Assembly (NCBI GenBank): GCA_900553335.1
Contig: USCU01000083.1
Span: 1 to 5,639 of the forward strand
DNA: 5,639 nucleotides
Direction: 5' to 3'
Origin: an uncultured Ruminococcus sp.
GTDB lineage: Bacteria > Bacillota > Clostridia > Oscillospirales > Ruminococcaceae
Under the pieces are notes generated by a model that did not search any database, was not told the origin of the DNA, and saw nothing but the letters and a program-made list of their open reading frames with translations. Of this stretch, positions 1 through 4,749 are shown in pieces. How positions within the stretch are numbered: the stretch's first letter is position 1; each line of letters opens with the position of its first letter. Position numbers and translations under genes: made by a program.

Positions 1-240
1 GAAGTTACCTAAATATACGCAAAGCGCATTACATCCGGCTTTCTTAATGTCCTCAAGAGCCTGAACCATATGAATTTCGCTTTCAACGATACAAATAGGA
101 CACTCATAGATCTCGCTCTCGTCATATTTTGCCTTATAAGCAGCAACAAGAGCCTCTCTTCTGGTTACCGAAAGCGACTCCGGAAAACAGTCACGGGAAA
201 CCGCTACAATACCGATCTTTACCTTAGGTGTGTTGTTCAT
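1..240 (-). CDS. L-fucose/L-arabinose isomerase family protein, N-terminal part
   Basis: This is a 5'-partial reading frame of 80 residues that runs off the left edge without a stop. It begins MNNTPKVKIGIVAVSRDCFP and continues with an ECPICIVESEIHMVQALEDIKKAGCNALCVYLGNF region, which matches my memory of the N-terminal domain of clostridial proteins annotated as L-fucose/L-arabinose isomerase family. Such enzymes interconvert aldoses and ketoses in the cytoplasm; the metal-binding catalytic residues lie further C-terminal and are not in this window, so activity and sugar cannot be judged. An in-frame ATG exists six bases upstream (246), but the AAAGGAG at 255-249 is only 2 bases from that codon and 8 from the ATG at 240, so 240 is preferred. 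The gene follows the DUF4867 gene by 43 bases with no terminator between them, so the two are probably co-transcribed. The family call is fairly sure; the exact substrate is unknown. Confidence 0.75.
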   Translation of the reverse strand, partial: MNNTPKVKIGIVAVSRDCFPESLSVTRREALVAAYKAKYDESEIYECPICIVESEIHMVQALEDIKKAGCNALCVYLGNF

Positions 241-248
241 TTTCATTT

Positions 249-255
249 CTCCTTT
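249..255 (-). promoter_or_regulatory. Ribosome binding site deciding the isomerase start
   Basis: On the minus strand the bases read AAAGGAG. The distance is 8 nt to the ATG at 240 and 2 nt to the in-frame ATG at 246, so the downstream ATG is the likely start. Confidence 0.7.
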
Positions 256-283
256 TTCTAAAGATTTATGTCTGTTAAAAAAA

Positions 284-919
284 TTATTTTAATGACAGGT
301 TTTCGCCTTTAAGTCCTATAAAAGCTCCGTCCTTATCAAGTCCCGAATCAGGGTGTGCTACCAGCCACTTATTCTTTGCAAACAGCAGCTTTGAATCTCC
401 GCCGAACACCTCCGGCTGATTTTCAATTTCGTGATTCGTCCCCTTAGGAAGCACTACTACACACTTAAATCCGTTTTCATCCGCATTGCACGGAGCATAG
501 TGAAGAGTTGTAGCATAAACCTCTATCATTGTTCCCTTCGGTACTAAAAAGCATTCTACCTTTGACGTATCATATGTGAAATCATCTTCGATATCCTGCT
601 GAGCTCCAAGCATTAATATAAGGTCGGTAGCTGCAATATTTATCTCGCTTGAACGATGATATTCAAGCGCATTCAAGTCATAGTTATTTCCGTTGCAATA
701 GCCTATCTGAACCTCAAGTCCGCCGTAAACCTCATCTTCAAGTCTTTTTTTGAGCATCAAGCCTTCAAGGCTAGCAACACCCGGAATATATATGACGTCC
801 TTCGGGCAAGGAGCGTTCTCCATTGCGTCTAAAACATCACTTAAATTATATCCGTCAATAATTCTTCCGAATTTCTTAAAAGATGGGTCGGTTATCTTTT
901 TTATCTCTAAATCTGACAT
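284..919 (-). CDS. DUF4867 family protein
   Basis: This 211-residue cytoplasmic protein (no signal or membrane segment) resembles DUF4867, a family of about 200 residues in Firmicutes with no established function that I know of. Conserved-looking stretches are QIGYCNGNNYDLNALEYHRSSE (residues 71-92), ATDLILMLG (97-105), DDFTYDTSKVECFLVPKGT (112-130), and ATTLHYAPC (136-144). The pattern E86-x-H88-x3-E92, then P127-x-G129-x3-E133 and H140, is reminiscent of the two metal-binding motifs of cupins, so a sugar-binding or sugar-isomerising cupin-like fold is possible; this is inference. A longer frame opens at 1000, but it would span the promoter and lacks a ribosome site, while GGAGG at 930-926 sits 6 nt before the ATG at 919. 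Placement first in an operon with an isomerase-family gene suggests a role in the same sugar pathway. Family assignment is from memory. Confidence 0.72.
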   Translation of the reverse strand: MSDLEIKKITDPSFKKFGRIIDGYNLSDVLDAMENAPCPKDVIYIPGVASLEGLMLKKRLEDEVYGGLEVQIGYCNGNNYDLNALEYHRSSEINIAATDLILMLGAQQDIEDDFTYDTSKVECFLVPKGTMIEVYATTLHYAPCNADENGFKCVVVLPKGTNHEIENQPEVFGGDSKLLFAKNKWLVAHPDSGLDKDGAFIGLKGENLSLK

Positions 920-925
920 ATTTAT

Positions 926-930
926 CCTCC
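926..930 (-). promoter_or_regulatory. Ribosome binding site of the DUF4867 gene
   Basis: GGAGG lies 6 nt before the ATG at 919 on the minus strand. It settles the start against the longer frame that begins at 1000. Confidence 0.8.
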
Positions 931-938
931 AAAACAAT

Positions 939-952
939 GATGAAAAATCATC
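939..952 (-). repeat. Small inverted repeat in the DUF4867 leader
   Basis: GATGA-TTTT-TCATC forms a 5-bp stem with a 4-base loop. It falls between the predicted transcript start (about 962) and the ribosome site. It could be an operator half-site pair or a weak leader hairpin; it may equally be chance in AT-rich DNA. Confidence 0.3.
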
Positions 953-968
953 TAAATCCTTAAAGGTT

Positions 969-997
969 ATTATACCACTTTTTGTATAATGTGTCAA
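969..997 (-). promoter_or_regulatory. Consensus SigA promoter for the DUF4867-isomerase operon
   Basis: On the minus strand TTGACA (997-992) and TATAAT (974-969) are separated by exactly 17 bases, matching the vegetative consensus in all twelve positions. Transcription would begin near 962, giving a leader of about 43 nt before the ATG at 919. Such a strong core promoter for sugar genes would usually be held down by a repressor; a perfect AT-rich palindrome lies about 19 bp upstream (1016-1028) and a small inverted repeat lies in the leader (939-952). I saw no catabolite-responsive element. Confidence 0.85.
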
Positions 998-1015
998 CAT
1001 TTAATTGCTGTACCT

Positions 1016-1028
1016 GAATTTAAAATTC
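1016..1028. repeat. AT-rich palindrome upstream of the consensus promoter
   Basis: Plus strand GAATTT-A-AAATTC has perfect 6-bp arms around one central base. It sits in the intergenic stretch between ppa and the promoter at 969-997. It could be a regulator site; its AT-rich make-up means chance is a real alternative. Confidence 0.3.
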
Positions 1029-1060
1029 CTCATAACTTCTTCATTTATAGACAAATACAG

Positions 1061-1080
1061 CTGCAAATATTTACTTGCAG
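1061..1080 (-). terminator. Possible weak hairpin at the 3' end of ppa
   Basis: On the minus strand CTGCAAG and TTTGCAG form a 7-bp stem (one G-U pair) around a 6-base loop, overlapping the ppa stop codon. The following bases are CTGTATTTGTCT, not a clean T-run, so this may be an mRNA 3' stabilising stem or an inefficient terminator rather than a strong one. No better terminator is visible before the next promoter. Confidence 0.25.
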
Positions 1081-1601
1081 AAGCAGTCTATGTATCTGTC
1101 AATACAGCTTTGAATGATCTCCTTCGCCTTATCAGCGCCCTCTATCTCGTCAACTACAGTTTCTTTTCCCTCAAGCGTTTTATAAACCGTGAAAAAGTGG
1201 CTCATCTCTTCAAAGATGTGCTTAGGCAGGTGCGATATATCGGTATAAGGGTTATATGTAGGGTCATTGTGAGGAATGGCGATTATCTTTTCGTCAGCCG
1301 CTCCGTTATCGAGCATTTTTATAACTCCTATCGGATAACATTTAACTATCGACATAGGATAAAGAACCTCCGAGCATAGCACCAAAACGTCAAGCGGGTC
1401 GCCGTCCTCAGCATAAGTTCTCGGAATAAAGCCGTAATTTTTCGGATAATGAGTCGACGTATAAAGAATTCTGTCCATCATCAAAACTCCCGTTTCCTTG
1501 TCAAGCTCGTATTTTACCTTTGAGCCCTGAGGAATTTCGACAACAGCCATAAAACTGTCTTTTGATATTCTTTTAGGACTCATGTCATGCCATATGTTCA
1601 T
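1071..1601 (-). CDS. ppa: Inorganic pyrophosphatase, family I (soluble)
   Basis: This enzyme hydrolyses inorganic pyrophosphate to two phosphates in the cytoplasm, with Mg2+, pulling nucleic-acid, protein and sugar-nucleotide synthesis forward. The 176-residue length is normal for bacterial family I enzymes. The signature DGDPLDVLVL is at residues 66-75. By alignment from memory with the E. coli enzyme, the active-site set is complete with a one-residue offset: K30, E32, R44, Y52, Y56, D66, D68, D71, D98, D103, K105, Y140 and K141. The start at 1601 is supported by AAGGAG at 1615-1610, 8 nt upstream. It follows the unrecognised 194-aa gene by 62 bases without a convincing terminator, so they probably share a transcript. 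Many Firmicutes use the unrelated family II enzyme instead; this lineage has the family I type. The cysteine-containing tail CFCK is unremarkable. Confidence 0.96.
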   Translation of the reverse strand: MNIWHDMSPKRISKDSFMAVVEIPQGSKVKYELDKETGVLMMDRILYTSTHYPKNYGFIPRTYAEDGDPLDVLVLCSEVLYPMSIVKCYPIGVIKMLDNGAADEKIIAIPHNDPTYNPYTDISHLPKHIFEEMSHFFTVYKTLEGKETVVDEIEGADKAKEIIQSCIDRYIDCFCK

Positions 1602-1663
1602 TTCACATTCTCCTTATCCTTTTTAAAATATATCTTCAATAACGGACTTGCTTAAGTCATTAA

Positions 1664-2248
1664 TTAATACTCTACTGTGCTGTCGTAATAAAGTCCTGCA
1701 CTTTTTAAGTTCTCCGCTATATCAAAAACAGTTTCCCCGTCAAGCTCAACTAAAATTATATCATCGTTCTCCGGATCGAACTTATCAGATGCAGAAAGCT
1801 TTTTGTCACTTGATATTCCAAGAGCTTCTAAGTCGGATTCAAACTCACTGTTTCTTTTTGTATAAATATAGACCGTTTGCAGCGATGAAAAATAGATCTC
1901 TTCATCATTTCTATGAGAACCGAAGCCAAATCTTGATACGCCGTCATTAATTAAAAGATCTCCGTATCTTTTTAATATAGCTTTTGCAACTGCCTTTGTG
2001 CATTCAAGATAATAAACATCGTATTTCAAATCCTCATCTTCTTTCGGAAGCTCCAAAAAGAAAAACATAGGCTCACTTATTCTGTCAATAAAACTCTCTG
2101 CAAGTGCTTTCATCTTATCCGCAGACGGATAAACCGAATACCCTCCTTGGATACTCTCAAAGAACTCCCCAATTCCGTTTGTCTTTGACAAAACAAGACC
2201 TTCGATAATTGAAAAATGATTTTGTTTTGTATTTTCCCCTTCAATCAT
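1664..2248 (-). CDS. Unrecognised 194-aa protein
   Basis: I do not recognise this family. The product is an acidic soluble protein without a signal peptide or membrane helix. Visible features are an N-terminal region MIEGENTKQNHFSIIEGLVL, a hydrophobic strand MFFFLELP (about residues 60-67), an alternating segment KYDVYYLECTKAVAKAILKRYG (about 74-95), a glycine-rich FGFGS followed by an acidic loop and a strand QTVYIYT, then an Asp/Glu/Lys-rich linker and a C-terminal segment DDIILVELDGETVFDIAENL ending in YYDSTVEY. The mixed alpha/beta look suggests a compact globular fold. The frame is open to an ATG at 2293, but only the ATG at 2248 has a ribosome site (GGAG at 2259-2256, 7 nt away). It is upstream of ppa in the same direction, so it is likely expressed with it; a functional link is not shown. 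Confidence 0.75.
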   Translation of the reverse strand: MIEGENTKQNHFSIIEGLVLSKTNGIGEFFESIQGGYSVYPSADKMKALAESFIDRISEPMFFFLELPKEDEDLKYDVYYLECTKAVAKAILKRYGDLLINDGVSRFGFGSHRNDEEIYFSSLQTVYIYTKRNSEFESDLEALGISSDKKLSASDKFDPENDDIILVELDGETVFDIAENLKSAGLYYDSTVEY

Positions 2249-2255
2249 ACGGATT

Positions 2256-2259
2256 CTCC
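2256..2259 (-). promoter_or_regulatory. Ribosome binding site deciding the start of the 194-aa gene
   Basis: GGAG lies 7 nt before the ATG at 2248 on the minus strand. The alternative in-frame ATG at 2293 is preceded by AT-rich sequence with no purine-rich site, so the 15-residue extension is probably not translated. Confidence 0.65.
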
Positions 2260-2301
2260 GTTCCTTACAAAAATTTAAAAATAATACTTCCATTTTAAAT
2301 C

Positions 2302-2330
2302 AATATATGGTATACTAAGTTTGTGAGAAA
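2302..2330 (-). promoter_or_regulatory. Candidate promoter for the 194-aa gene and ppa
   Basis: On the minus strand TTTCTC (2330-2325) and TATATT (2307-2302) are 17 bases apart. The -10 box matches the consensus at five of six positions, the -35 box at only three. Start would be near 2295. The -35 box lies inside the left arm of the inverted repeat at 2324-2355, so a protein binding there could block it. Evidence is moderate because the -35 is weak. Confidence 0.4.
2308..2316 (+). promoter_or_regulatory. Candidate extended -10 promoter, plus strand
   Basis: TGG followed by TATACT is an extended -10 arrangement (TGn plus a five-of-six match). No good -35 lies 17 bases upstream (TTCCAT at 2288-2293). 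If used, transcription would start near 2323 and give a leader of about 200 nt carrying four hairpins before the microprotein gene. It overlaps the minus-strand candidate promoter. Confidence 0.35.
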
Positions 2331-2355
2331 CGCAGATATAGATAAATGTTTCTCA
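2324..2355. repeat. Inverted repeat, 8-bp arms
   Basis: TGAGAAAC (2324-2331) and GTTTCTCA (2348-2355) are perfect inverted copies separated by 16 bases. It lies at the start of the possible plus-strand leader and covers the weak minus-strand -35 box, so it could act either as a DNA operator or as an RNA hairpin. Confidence 0.5.
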
Positions 2356-2360
2356 AAGAA

Positions 2361-2391
2361 AGATTTTCTGTACAAAAAAGTGTACAAATCT
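2361..2391. repeat. Bulged inverted repeat containing two TGTACA boxes
   Basis: AGATT (2361-2365) pairs with AATCT (2387-2391), and TGTACA (2369-2374) pairs with TGTACA (2381-2386), leaving a 3-base bulge on one side and a 6-base loop AAAAAG. This makes an 11-bp interrupted stem. Because TGTACA is itself palindromic, the two boxes are also direct repeats 12 bp apart, about one helical turn, a spacing that suits a dimeric DNA-binding protein. Confidence 0.5.
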
Positions 2392-2418
2392 CAAAATCAA
2401 AGCTAATTTTTGCAACAA

Positions 2419-2434
2419 GTCCAGATTTATGGAC
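2419..2434. repeat. Short hairpin in the intergenic leader
   Basis: GTCCA and TGGAC form a 5-bp stem around the loop GATTTA. It sits just upstream of the second candidate plus-strand -10 box (2446-2451). Confidence 0.4.
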
Positions 2435-2442
2435 AAAACATG

Positions 2443-2451
2443 TGTTATTAT
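2443..2451 (+). promoter_or_regulatory. Second candidate extended -10 promoter for the microprotein gene
   Basis: TGT followed by TATTAT (2446-2451) is an extended -10 pattern with five of six matches. No convincing -35 is found at the usual distance. A start near 2458 would leave a 66-nt leader holding only the last hairpin (2462-2487). Confidence 0.35.
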
Positions 2452-2461
2452 ATCAATCAGA

Positions 2462-2487
2462 GGAAGCAAACAGATAAAAAAGCTTCC
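2462..2487 (+). repeat. Hairpin just upstream of the microprotein gene
   Basis: GGAAGC (2462-2467) and GCTTCC (2482-2487) are perfect 6-bp arms around an A-rich 14-base loop. No T-run follows, so it is not an intrinsic terminator. It ends 20 nt before the AAGGAG ribosome site at 2508 and may affect mRNA stability or translation. Confidence 0.4.
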
Positions 2488-2523
2488 CAAAAACAATAAC
2501 ATCTTTTAAGGAGAGGATTTAAT

Positions 2524-2676
2524 ATGTTTGAACTGATTGCAATTTTAGGGCTTAGCGCTATAGTGGTTTGCTGTGCGGTAAATCTATTTGAAATGGCACT
2601 TTTCACTCCGGAGGAAGAAATTCCGAAGGTTCTAAACGCTCAAAAGGATTCAGCCGCAGAGGAATACATTGCATAG
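2524..2676 (+). CDS. 50-aa single-helix membrane microprotein
   Basis: This short frame encodes 50 residues beginning MFELIAILGLSAIVVCCAVN. Residues 3-22 are hydrophobic and could form one membrane helix with two adjacent cysteines (C16, C17); the remainder is a short acidic tail with TPEEEIPK and a C-terminal AAEEYIA. There is no lipobox, and no lysine or arginine before the helix, so a classical signal peptide is unlikely; a small membrane-anchored protein with a cytoplasmic or outside acidic tail is the simplest reading. Translation is supported by AAGGAG at 2508-2513, 10 nt before the ATG, with a second AGG closer in. I do not recognise the family. It lies 62 bases upstream of rmuC in the same direction with no terminator between, so the two may be one transcript. 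Its hydrophobic-then-acidic layout argues against a chance frame, but expression is unproven. Confidence 0.65.
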   Translation: MFELIAILGLSAIVVCCAVNLFEMALFTPEEEIPKVLNAQKDSAAEEYIA

Positions 2677-2738
2677 CGTATTAACTTGATTCTATTATCA
2701 CACAAACAGGACAAAAAGTCAAGAAAGGAAAATAAGCT

Positions 2739-4091
2739 ATGGAACTTATTTTACCGATCATTTTGATTGTTATTTCGCTTTTATCGCTTAGCATAGGTAT
2801 AATCTGTCTTATCAAGCTTTCAAAAAGCGACTTGACTGAAATTGACGGCAAGCTTACGCTTTTAAAGGAACAGCAGGAGCGTGAGCTTTCTTCTTTCAGA
2901 CAAGAGCTTAACCGCACAACTGCAGATTCTGTAAAAGCCTTGGGTGAAATAATAAGCGGTAATCAAAAGGATCTGAACCAAACGGTAACAGAAAAAATCG
3001 GCACGATTGACAAAAACCTAACGGACAAGCAAAGCGCTTTGCAAAAATCCGTGTCCGACAGTCTGATTGCTCAGGAGCAGAGATTTAAAACCTTCTCTGA
3101 GCTTAACGAGCAGAAGCTTGAGGGAATAAGAGGTACTGTCGAGAAACGTCTTTCATCATTGCAGGATGAAAACTCAAAAAAACTTGACGAGATGAGAAAT
3201 ATTGTTGACGAGAAGCTGCAGAAAACTCTTGAGAAGCGTATGAGCGAATCGTTTAAGCTTGTAAGTGAACGACTTGAGGCTGTATATAAAGGACTCGGTG
3301 AAATGCAGGCTATCGCTTCCAATGTCGGTGACTTAAAAAAAGTTTTGTCAAACGTAAAAACAAGAGGTATTTTAGGAGAGATTCAGCTCGGTGCAATACT
3401 GGGAGAGATCCTGGCTCCCGAACAGTATGAGGAAAATGTTGAAACTAAAAAAGGAAGCGGAAAAAGGGTTGAGTTTGCGATAAAGCTTCCTGCGGATGAT
3501 GACAAGTTTGTATATCTTCCTATTGATTCAAAGTTTCCGGGAGATACATATCAGTCACTTCTTTTGGCATATGATTCGGGAGATAAAGCTCAGATAGACG
3601 CCGCAGCTAAGGCTTTGATAAACACTATCAAATCAGAAGCCAAGGACATAAGCTCGAAATATATTTCAGTACCCGACACTACTGAATTTGCTATTCTTTT
3701 CATTCCGTTTGAAGGACTTTATGCTGAGGTTGTAAACAGAGGTCTTGTCGAAGAGCTTCAGCGTCTTTATAAAGTAAATATCGCAGGTCCGAGCACTATG
3801 GCGGCACTGTTAAACAGCTTGCAAATGGGCTTCAAAACGCTTGCTATACAAAAGCGTTCAAGCGAGGTTTGGGATATTTTATCAGCTGTTAAAACGGAAT
3901 TTGTCAAGTTTGAGGAGGTTATTGCCGCAACGCAAAAGAAAATCATCTCAGCTAACGATGAGCTTGATAAGCTTGTCGGCGTTCGTACAAGGGCGATCAA
4001 CCGAAAGCTCAGAAGCGTTACCGCATTAACAGATAATTCAAAGAGTCAAAACATTTTAGATATAGCTTCTCAAAATGAATTTGACGAATAA
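2739..4091 (+). CDS. rmuC: RmuC family DNA recombination protein
   Basis: RmuC proteins limit inversions and other rearrangements at short inverted repeats in E. coli; the biochemical activity is not well defined, and the C-terminal domain has been likened to PD-(D/E)XK nucleases. The 450-residue product has a membrane helix at residues 2-27, a long charged coiled-coil region about 30-190, and the RmuC domain about 190-425. Family hallmarks are SNVKTRGILGEIQLGAILGEIL (204-225), a GKRVEFAIKLP strand (241-251), PIDSKFPGD (261-269, with D263 and K265 as the DxK-like pair), FIPFEGLYAEV (321-331), and GPSTMAALLNSLQMGFKTL (350-368). AAAGGA about 9 nt before the ATG is a moderate ribosome site. A weak internal promoter is possible (TTGCAT at 2669, TATTAT at 2693), otherwise expression comes from the microprotein promoter. 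The domain is complete and looks functional. The tail after residue 430 is low in conservation. Confidence 0.95.
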   Translation: MELILPIILIVISLLSLSIGIICLIKLSKSDLTEIDGKLTLLKEQQERELSSFRQELNRTTADSVKALGEIISGNQKDLNQTVTEKIGTIDKNLTDKQSALQKSVSDSLIAQEQRFKTFSELNEQKLEGIRGTVEKRLSSLQDENSKKLDEMRNIVDEKLQKTLEKRMSESFKLVSERLEAVYKGLGEMQAIASNVGDLKKVLSNVKTRGILGEIQLGAILGEILAPEQYEENVETKKGSGKRVEFAIKLPADDDKFVYLPIDSKFPGDTYQSLLLAYDSGDKAQIDAAAKALINTIKSEAKDISSKYISVPDTTEFAILFIPFEGLYAEVVNRGLVEELQRLYKVNIAGPSTMAALLNSLQMGFKTLAIQKRSSEVWDILSAVKTEFVKFEEVIAATQKKIISANDELDKLVGVRTRAINRKLRSVTALTDNSKSQNILDIASQNEFDE

Positions 4092-4100
4092 AAAGAGCCG

Positions 4101-4130
4101 ATCCACAGGAATCCACCTGTGGATTTATTA
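4101..4130 (+). terminator. Hairpin after rmuC, probable intrinsic terminator
   Basis: ATCCACAGG (4101-4109) and CCTGTGGAT (4116-4124) form a perfect 9-bp stem with a 6-base loop, ten bases after the rmuC stop. The following TTATTA, with the last T of the stem, gives only a broken T-tract, so efficiency is uncertain. The left arm can pair alternatively with ATTCCTGTGG at 4164-4173. Confidence 0.55.
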
Positions 4131-4173
4131 CTGTCAGCTTTAATTTTAGCTTGTCTTTTTTTAATTCCTGTGG
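4103..4173 (+). repeat. Long-range inverted repeat competing with the rmuC hairpin
   Basis: CCACAGGAAT (4103-4112) is an exact inverted copy of ATTCCTGTGG (4164-4173), 51 bases apart. The same left arm also forms the local 9-bp hairpin, so the two foldings exclude each other in a read-through transcript. The right arm overlaps the spacer and TGn element of the promoter at 4151-4179. The pattern resembles terminator/antiterminator pairs but could arise from duplication of the CCTGTGG block. Confidence 0.5.
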
Positions 4174-4179
4174 TAAAAT
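4151..4179 (+). promoter_or_regulatory. Promoter for the S-component-like gene and CapA-like gene
   Basis: TTGTCT (4151-4156, four of six matches) and TAAAAT (4174-4179, five of six) are separated by 17 bases, and TGG directly before the -10 gives an extended -10 element. A T-run (4156-4162) lies at the start of the spacer. Start would be near 4186, leaving about 38 nt before the ATG at 4224. No known riboswitch fits such a short leader. Confidence 0.6.
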
Positions 4180-4223
4180 ATTCATAAGGTATTGAGTGAC
4201 AAAACGAAAAGGAGTTTACATAT

Positions 4224-4736
4224 ATGAAAGTAAGCGTAAAAAATCTGTTAGTAGCGGCAGCTCTGCTTGTACTATCGGTAGTTTTATATAAATTTTTCGG
4301 CGGTTTTACCTTGTTCGGGGGATATCTTTGTGTTATGGAAGCGCCAATTTTGCTTTGCGGATTGTTATGCGGTCCGGTTTTAGGCGCTCTTGCAGGAGCT
4401 GCTGCTCCTATTATATGTTCGCTTTTGTTTAATTCCCCTGCGATGAACCCCGATGCTTTTGCGATAGCTGTCGAGTATATTATTTTCGGAGTTGCATGTG
4501 GAGTATTATACAAGGCAATGTGTCAAAATGTTTACATCTCGCTTATTCTTTCAATGTATCTCGGAAGAACGGCATACGGCGTCATGATGAGAATACTTGT
4601 AGATTATTCTTCCGAATCATTCCTTTATGATATAATTTTTTGCTGTATTCCGGGCATAGTATTGGAAATCGTTTTACTTCCTCTTATTGCAATCCTTCTT
4701 GATAAAACAGGTCTTATGCGAAGAAGAGAAAGATAG
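4224..4736 (+). CDS. Membrane protein resembling an ECF transporter S component
   Basis: The 170-residue product is almost entirely hydrophobic, with about six membrane segments (roughly residues 6-26, 32-48, 50-69, 78-97, 103-124, 135-159) and a basic tail RRRER that would face the cytoplasm. Length, helix number, the motif APILLCGLLCGPVLGALAGAAAP early in the protein and a final helix PGIVLEIVLLPLIAILLDKTG resemble substrate-binding S components of energy-coupling-factor vitamin transporters, which share EcfA/EcfT encoded elsewhere. The AxxxA motif of the first helix is not evident, and the vitamin cannot be named. GGAG at 4211-4214 lies 9 nt before the ATG. The CapA-like gene follows after 13 bases, so they share an operon. 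An alternative is another small integral membrane family of unknown role. Confidence 0.6.
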   Translation: MKVSVKNLLVAAALLVLSVVLYKFFGGFTLFGGYLCVMEAPILLCGLLCGPVLGALAGAAAPIICSLLFNSPAMNPDAFAIAVEYIIFGVACGVLYKAMCQNVYISLILSMYLGRTAYGVMMRILVDYSSESFLYDIIFCCIPGIVLEIVLLPLIAILLDKTGLMRRRER

Positions 4737-4749
4737 AAAGGACAAGCTT

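Noticed and set aside
241..283. A terminator between the DUF4867 and isomerase genes
   Set aside because: A run of A/T is present, but the only stem is CTGT/ACAG with a long AT loop, too weak to call.
920..1000. A 27-residue N-terminal extension of the DUF4867 protein starting at 1000
   Set aside because: It would be encoded across the consensus promoter and the predicted transcript start, and has no ribosome site, whereas the ATG at 919 has GGAGG at ideal spacing.
1005..1379. A 124-residue plus-strand open frame over ppa
   Set aside because: It is antisense to a complete pyrophosphatase with all active-site residues.
2249..2293. A 15-residue extension of the 194-aa protein from the ATG at 2293
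   Set aside because: No purine-rich ribosome site precedes it, the candidate minus-strand start site is at about 2295, and the ATG at 2248 has a proper GGAG.
4101..4124. DnaA-box-like ATCCACAGG in the hairpin after rmuC
   Set aside because: It differs from TTATCCACA in the first bases, occurs only as the arms of a hairpin, and no cluster of boxes or AT-rich unwinding region accompanies it.
4092..4223. A vitamin riboswitch before the S-component-like gene
   Set aside because: I looked for TPP, THF, FMN, preQ1 and cobalamin core motifs and found none, and the promoter at 4151-4179 leaves only about 38 nt of leader.
4070..4513. A 147-residue open frame on the minus strand opposite rmuC's end and the S-component-like gene
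   Set aside because: Its composition is that expected from reading a hydrophobic gene backwards. It covers the intergenic terminator and promoter, and the plus-strand frame has a ribosome site and a membrane-protein pattern.
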